Shown here piece by piece: positions 14,122 through 18,177 of a stretch of DNA of 18,177 bases. Each line of letters starts with the position of its first letter. The stretch's first letter is position 1. Under the pieces are notes generated by a model, which worked only from the letters and a program-made list of their open reading frames with translations, was not told the DNA's origin and searched no databases. Source of the DNA: Alphaproteobacteria bacterium. Lineage in GTDB: Bacteria; Pseudomonadota; Alphaproteobacteria; Micavibrionales; Micavibrionaceae. The position numbers were made by a program, and so were the translations under genes. The stretch covers positions 1 to 18,177 of the forward strand of contig JAUICS010000001.1 in assembly GCA_030427765.1 (NCBI GenBank), written 5' to 3'.

Positions 14122-14901
14122 TCAGGCGTTAAGGCATTTCTTAGCCGTACCAGAATCTGTGCTACCAGAATCTTTACTACATGTATTGGCCGCGATGTCC
14201 TTGCACGGAAATTCGGATGAACATGCGGCACAGGAATAATTTACCAACTGGTCCAAACTATCCATTTCAATTGTTGCGCCCTTCACATAGATGCCGGTTG
14301 CCTGTTTTAATTTGCCCAGCGCACGGGAAAACGTTTCGGGTTGCATACCCAAACGGGATGCCACAAGGGTTTTATCATACGGCAGATGAATGACGACGGG
14401 GCCAGATGCCCCCTGGTCCGCGAGGCGAAGAAGAAAACATCCTATCCTCTGCGATGCGTTCTGGATTGTCCGGTGCTCAAGCTCCTGATCCTGCTGCTTT
14501 CTATATCTCGCCATAGATGTCAGCATGGCCATCGATAACTTTGGATTTTGCTCAATCTCCGATTTCAGCAGGGATATGGGAATCGACACAATCTCCCCCT
14601 TCTCGGCAACCTCGGCACTGTAGGGATACAAGCCGTCTTCAAAAATCGACGTTTCACCAAAGACATGTCCGGTTGTTAAAATATCGACAACCGCCTGCGT
14701 TCCGTCCAATGTTTCACGGAATAATTTTACCCAGCCCTTAACCACTATAAAAAAACTCTCGGCCTCATCCTCATGGATGAACAATACCTGCCCCTTATTC
14801 GTTTTGATACGCTGCGCCTTATCCGCAAAAACACGTATGCATTCATCATCAAGCCGGCCAAGCAACAGTGTTTGTTTAATGATATCTTTTATGTCTGACA
14901 T
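14122..14901 (-). CDS. Crp/Fnr-family regulator with Cys-rich C-terminal tail
   Basis: This 259-residue protein has a cyclic-nucleotide-binding-type effector domain (about 15-120, GQVLFIHEDEAESFFIVVKGWVKL region and FGETSIFEDG at 81-90), a dimer helix (about 125-155) and a Crp-type helix-turn-helix (about 174-200). The recognition helix has E189, S192 and R193 in PETFSRALG, the residues by which FNR reads TTGAT. There is no N-terminal Cys cluster, so it is not an Fe-S FNR and resembles the FixK/DNR/NnrR side. The C-terminus is odd: C224-x2-C227-x5-C233-x7-C241, plus C256. An FNR-type box lies 50-63 bases upstream, so it may act on itself and on the divergent cco genes. Confidence 0.87.
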   Translation of the reverse strand: MSDIKDIIKQTLLLGRLDDECIRVFADKAQRIKTNKGQVLFIHEDEAESFFIVVKGWVKLFRETLDGTQAVVDILTTGHVFGETSIFEDGLYPYSAEVAEKGEIVSIPISLLKSEIEQNPKLSMAMLTSMARYRKQQDQELEHRTIQNASQRIGCFLLRLADQGASGPVVIHLPYDKTLVASRLGMQPETFSRALGKLKQATGIYVKGATIEMDSLDQLVNYSCAACSSEFPCKDIAANTCSKDSGSTDSGTAKKCLNA

Positions 14902-14950
14902 AATTATAAAAACCTGCGAAATATGAATAATACAGCTTAAACAACGTCAA

Positions 14951-14964
14951 TTGATTTTGGTCAA
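14951..14964. promoter_or_regulatory. FNR/FixK-type box between the regulator and the cco cluster
   Basis: TTGATTTTGGTCAA matches TTGAT-N4-ATCAA at nine of ten positions. On the plus strand AATAAT at 14987-14992 (five of six to TATAAT) has its centre 32 bases from the box centre, as expected for class II activation of the safE-like/cco operon. A weaker TATTCA on the minus strand could serve the regulator gene. The rest of 14902-15031 shows nothing else clear. Confidence 0.82.
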
Positions 14965-15031
14965 GGTATACATGACAATTTTCTTAAATAATAGTACAGC
15001 ACAGACACAAAAACTAGCTAGACACTAATTT

Positions 15032-15772
15032 ATGGATACCACAGGCTTCTTACACATAATTGCAGGATGTTTCGATGCGTTATCAACGCGTTACGGAATT
15101 ATCGCGAGCCTGTTTATTGCCGGATTGTTCGGCAGCTTCACCCATTGTGCCGGTATGTGCGGTCCGTTTGTGCTTAGCCAGACAAAAGACCTGAACAGAG
15201 TGTCCGGATCCGCATTATTGCCATACCATGCGGGGCGTATCACAACGTATATATTTCTTGGAATTGTCTTTTACAGTTTTCTGAATCTGGCACTCCTTTT
15301 TATGCCCGTTCATAAGGTTGTTGTGGCTCCGATTTTACTTCTGGCCGGTCTTATATTTTTTGTAAACGCATTTCCGGGCCATTTGGGGCGTATTTTTCCA
15401 TGGATTATGCGTATTCATTTGCCAGGTACCGGCCGGCTTCAAAACATACTCAGTGCCGTAACGTCACTGTCACGCCATTTACCGGCCGTATTGAAACAAT
15501 TTTTAATGGGAATAATGCTTGGTTTTATGCCCTGCGGGCTGGTCATTGCCGCCTTGATGGCGACATCGGTTGCACCATCCGTATGGCATGCTATTTCTGG
15601 ACTTATCGCGTTTGGTATAGGGACATCCACATCATTGATCATAATTTCCATGGGTGGACATTCCCTAAAGTATAAATATCAGGGCATAATGCGGCGCCTT
15701 ACACAAGTCGCCATGATCTGGAGCGGCCTCTGGCTTTCATTTATTGCAGTACTTAGTTTGACATCATCGTAA
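15032..15772 (+). CDS. SafE/DsbD_2-type membrane protein linked to cbb3 oxidase (sulfite exporter TauE/SafE-like annotation)
   Basis: This 246-residue protein has six or so membrane helices and the hallmark motifs H38-C39-x2-M42-C43-G44 ([11 protein letters not shown]) and MPCG at 166-169. This is the cytochrome-biogenesis DsbD_2-like family often labelled sulfite exporter TauE/SafE. The Cys and Met positions in the membrane suggest copper handling or thiol-disulfide exchange. Members commonly accompany cco genes and are thought to help supply copper to cbb3 oxidase. The gene lies just upstream of ccoN (13-base gap with an AGAAGGAAG ribosome site) behind an FNR-type promoter. The function is from context. 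Sulfite export itself is unlikely. Confidence 0.8.
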   Translation: MDTTGFLHIIAGCFDALSTRYGIIASLFIAGLFGSFTHCAGMCGPFVLSQTKDLNRVSGSALLPYHAGRITTYIFLGIVFYSFLNLALLFMPVHKVVVAPILLLAGLIFFVNAFPGHLGRIFPWIMRIHLPGTGRLQNILSAVTSLSRHLPAVLKQFLMGIMLGFMPCGLVIAALMATSVAPSVWHAISGLIAFGIGTSTSLIIISMGGHSLKYKYQGIMRRLTQVAMIWSGLWLSFIAVLSLTSS

Positions 15773-15785
15773 GAAGGAAGAACAT

Positions 15786-17285
15786 ATGTCACCAGCAGAT
15801 AGTTTAAATAGCAAACCCGATTACAATTACGACATTATTCGTCTTTTTGTTATCGCAACATGTTTTTGGGGTGTTGTCGGTATGTTGGTGGGGGTTTATA
15901 TCGCCCTGCAGATGGCCTTCCCGATCCTGAATATTGAGCCTTACCTGACGTTTGGGCGATTAAGACCGCTTCACACATCAGGTGTTATTTTTGCGTTTGG
16001 CGGAAACGCCCTGTTTGCCACCAGTTATTATGTGGTGCAGCGAACATGCCGCACCCGCCTTTGGGGTGATGGATATGCGATGTTCACATTCTGGGGGTAT
16101 CAGGCATTTATTGTGATGGCGGCGCTAGGCTACGTTCTGGGCGTAACACAAGCCAAAGAATACGCCGAACCCGAATGGTACGCCGATTTATGGCTGACTA
16201 TCGTGTGGGTTGTTTACCTTCTAGTTTACATGATGACCGTTATCAACCGGAAGGAGCCGCATTTGTATGTTGCAAACTGGTTCTACATTGCCTTTATCGT
16301 AACGGTTGCCGTTCTTCACCTTGGAAATAATATCCAGATTCCCGTCGATTTACGTTTTGACAAAAGCTACTCCGCATTCTCCGGCGTTCAAAGTGCGATG
16401 ATCCAGTGGTGGTATGCACACAACGCGGTTGGCTTCTTCCTGACCGCCGGTTTCCTTGGAATGATGTATTACTTCATCCCGAAACGTGCGGAACGTCCGG
16501 TCTATTCCTACCGTTTGTCGATTATCCATTTTTGGTCGTTGATCTTCATTTATATGTGGGCGGGCCCGCACCACCTGCATTACACCGCGCTTCCTGACTG
16601 GGCGCAGACACTCGGCATGACATTTTCCATTATGTTATGGATGCCAAGTTGGGGCGGTATGATCAACGGCATGATGACCCTATCCGGTGCATGGGACAAA
16701 CTCCGCAAGGACCCTGTCATCCGTTTTATGATCATCGGTGTGGCGTTTTACGGGATGAGCACATTTGAAGGTCCGTTAATGTCGATACGGGCGGTTAACT
16801 CATTGTCACACTACACAGACTGGACAATCGGGCATGTGCATTCCGGTGCATTGGGCTGGGTCGGTTTCATCACGTTTGGTTCGCTTTACTACCTTGTCCC
16901 GCGCCTTTGGGGGCAAAAGGAAGTGTATTCATTAAAACTTGTGAACCTGCATCTCTGGGTCGCAACACTGGGTATTGTTCTATACATCACCGCCATGTGG
17001 GTATCCGGTATTATGCAGGGATTGATGTGGCGGTCTTACGATGAAATGGGCTTCTTGAACTACTCATTCGTTGAAACAGTTGTGGCCATGCATCCGTTCT
17101 ACATCATACGTGCCATGGGCGGCGCACTGTACTTAGCCGGTGCACTTATCATGTGTTACAACTTCTACAAAACAATTCGCGGTGAAGTCGCGGAGGGTGA
17201 AGTCGACAAGGACGGAAACCCACGCGAGGCCGTAAAAATAAAATCAGAATCGAAATGGGCGTCTGACAATCAGGCTGCCGAGTAA
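15786..17285 (+). CDS. ccoN: cbb3-type cytochrome c oxidase subunit I
   Basis: This is the 499-residue catalytic subunit of the high-affinity cbb3 terminal oxidase in the inner membrane, reducing oxygen with electrons from cytochrome c. All ligand positions are present: H63 (HTSG) and H352 for low-spin heme b, H350 for heme b3 (GHVHSG), H212 (WWYAHN) and H262/H263 (GPHHLHY) for CuB, and Y256 six residues before H262, the crosslinked Tyr of C-type oxidases. Length is in the normal range and twelve helices fit. AAGGAAG sits before the ATG. Transcription from the FNR-type promoter through the SafE-like gene is likely. Confidence 0.96.
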   Translation: MSPADSLNSKPDYNYDIIRLFVIATCFWGVVGMLVGVYIALQMAFPILNIEPYLTFGRLRPLHTSGVIFAFGGNALFATSYYVVQRTCRTRLWGDGYAMFTFWGYQAFIVMAALGYVLGVTQAKEYAEPEWYADLWLTIVWVVYLLVYMMTVINRKEPHLYVANWFYIAFIVTVAVLHLGNNIQIPVDLRFDKSYSAFSGVQSAMIQWWYAHNAVGFFLTAGFLGMMYYFIPKRAERPVYSYRLSIIHFWSLIFIYMWAGPHHLHYTALPDWAQTLGMTFSIMLWMPSWGGMINGMMTLSGAWDKLRKDPVIRFMIIGVAFYGMSTFEGPLMSIRAVNSLSHYTDWTIGHVHSGALGWVGFITFGSLYYLVPRLWGQKEVYSLKLVNLHLWVATLGIVLYITAMWVSGIMQGLMWRSYDEMGFLNYSFVETVVAMHPFYIIRAMGGALYLAGALIMCYNFYKTIRGEVAEGEVDKDGNPREAVKIKSESKWASDNQAAE

Positions 17286-17315
17286 GGCCAGTAGAGTAAG
17301 GCCAGTAGAGTAAGG
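17280..17315 (+). repeat. 14-bp tandem repeat across the ccoN stop, duplicating a ribosome-site-like TAAGG
   Basis: GAGTAAGGCCAGTA occurs at 17280-17293 and again at 17294-17307, and a third partial copy GAGTAAGG at 17308-17315 runs into the ccoO ribosome site TAAGGAG. The first copy contains the ccoN stop TAA. Each unit repeats the TAAGG core, so it looks like a slippage duplication in the ccoN-ccoO spacer. Confidence 0.85.
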
Positions 17316-17324
17316 AGAAATAAA

Positions 17325-18098
17325 ATGGGTTTTCTACATAAACACGCAGCGTTGGAAAAGAACTCCATTCTTTTGCTGATTTTGATTATTGTCACGGTTC
17401 TTATCGGCGGTATTGTGGAAATCATTCCACTGTTTCGCAAGGAAACGGTTATCGAACCTGTTGAAGGCGTTCGTCCATATACACCGCTGGAGCTGGCAGG
17501 ATACAACATCTACATACGTGAAGGATGTTATAACTGCCATTCCCAGCAAATTCGCGCGCTGCGTGATGAGGTTGCGCGTTATGGCCACTACTCATTGGCA
17601 GCAGAAAGTATGTATGATCACCCATTCCAATGGGGATCAAAACGTACCGGACCGGATTTGGCGCGTGTTGGGGGTAAGTATTCCGACGAATGGCATGTTG
17701 AACACATGGTTAATCCGCGGGCCGTTGTACCGGAATCCATAATGCCGACATACAGTTTTCTATTACGCCATGGAGCAAAACTGCATGATCTCAAAGACCA
17801 TCTAAAGGCCCTTCGTGCCGTTGGTGTGCCATACACGGATGAAATGATCGACATGGCCGAAAAAGATGCCGCCGTTCAAGCAACCGGCGAACCGCGCGTT
17901 GATATATCAGGCCTGCAGGAACGATATGGCGACCGTGTAAATGCACGCGATTTTGATGGTCAACCCCACATGATTTCCGAAATGGATGCCCTTGTCGCCT
18001 ATCTTCAGGTTTTAGGCACAATGGTAGATTTTGAATCTGTTGAGGGCATTGATGTCTCACTGGAAAAATCCACCAATGTTGACGGGGGAACACAATGA
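17325..18098 (+). CDS. ccoO: cbb3-type cytochrome c oxidase subunit II (mono-heme cytochrome c)
   Basis: This 257-residue protein has one N-terminal membrane anchor (about 13-34) and a periplasmic heme c domain. The heme site is C68-x2-C71-H72 ([11 protein letters not shown]) and the distal Met ligand is M140 in PESIMPTY, both typical of Cco[17 protein letters not shown] around 109-124 is also characteristic. It passes electrons to CcoN. TAAGGAG lies 9-10 bases before the ATG, after the tandem repeat. The stop overlaps the next ATG in ATGA. Confidence 0.95.
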   Translation: MGFLHKHAALEKNSILLLILIIVTVLIGGIVEIIPLFRKETVIEPVEGVRPYTPLELAGYNIYIREGCYNCHSQQIRALRDEVARYGHYSLAAESMYDHPFQWGSKRTGPDLARVGGKYSDEWHVEHMVNPRAVVPESIMPTYSFLLRHGAKLHDLKDHLKALRAVGVPYTDEMIDMAEKDAAVQATGEPRVDISGLQERYGDRVNARDFDGQPHMISEMDALVAYLQVLGTMVDFESVEGIDVSLEKSTNVDGGTQ

Positions 18099-18177
18099 TC
18101 GATTTTCTTTCCGACAACGCAACGTTAATAGGGCTTTTATTCTTTTTTACATTTTTTATCGGGGCGACTATTTGGCT
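18095..18177 (+). CDS. ccoQ: cbb3-type oxidase small subunit IV, partial
   Basis: An ATG overlapping the ccoO stop by 4 bases opens a frame that reads [20 protein letters not shown] and continues hydrophobic to the window end (27 full codons). The short N-terminus, single helix and place after ccoO fit CcoQ/FixQ. The gene runs off the window, and ccoP would be expected next. Confidence 0.78.
   Translation, partial: MIDFLSDNATLIGLLFFFTFFIGATIW

Overview
The window reads as a mid-GC proteobacterial chromosome, most probably alphaproteobacterial. The basis is a ccoNOQ (fixNOQ) cluster with a FixK/DNR-type Crp/Fnr regulator and TTGAT-N4-GTCAA boxes, plus the overall gene style. No marker fixes the genus, so this placement is an inference. 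A tRNA-Leu(UAA) gene lies in the middle. A 21-base exact copy of its 3' end opens the window, and a degenerate copy of its middle part lies at 13622-13664. These three copies divide the window into blocks.

Block A (about 22-11316) lies between two tRNA-Leu 3' ends and is entirely on the minus strand. Three small genes come first: a DUF2946-like protein, an unrecognised Cys-containing protein, and a small Cys/His-rich membrane protein. A compact nine-gene operon (9432 down to 44) follows. Its promoter has a 17-bp perfect-arm palindrome resembling a Zur box that fills the -35/-10 spacer exactly. In transcription order the operon encodes a CooC-type ATPase, a second CooC-like ATPase with a His-rich tail, a PLP decarboxylase of the ornithine/diaminopimelate fold, a cysteine-synthase-like enzyme fused to rhodanese, a methyltransferase, a SufS-like cysteine desulfurase, an ABC ATPase, an FtsX/MacB-type permease with a very His-rich loop, and a DUF3299 protein. 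I read this as a metal-starvation (probably zinc) island that combines metallochaperones, a small-molecule pathway with sulfur chemistry, and a transporter. No pathway I know has this gene set. The product is unknown.

Block B (about 11404-13621) is more AT-rich. It holds a winged-helix/Fic protein whose catalytic His is replaced by Gln, with an inverted-repeat operator upstream, then an AT-rich membrane protein and a 20-codon ORF that looks like a truncated gene. It ends at the degenerate tRNA-Leu remnant.

Block C (13665 to the end) looks like core chromosome for microoxic respiration. It holds a small conserved-looking protein behind an FNR-type box, a Crp/Fnr regulator with a Cys-rich tail (minus strand), a second FNR-type box, a SafE/DsbD_2-type membrane protein, ccoN, ccoO and the start of ccoQ. 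The regulator keeps the E-x2-S-R residues that read TTGAT half-sites, so it may drive both boxes. No integrase or transposase is visible, so the island interpretation rests on the tRNA repeats and base composition.
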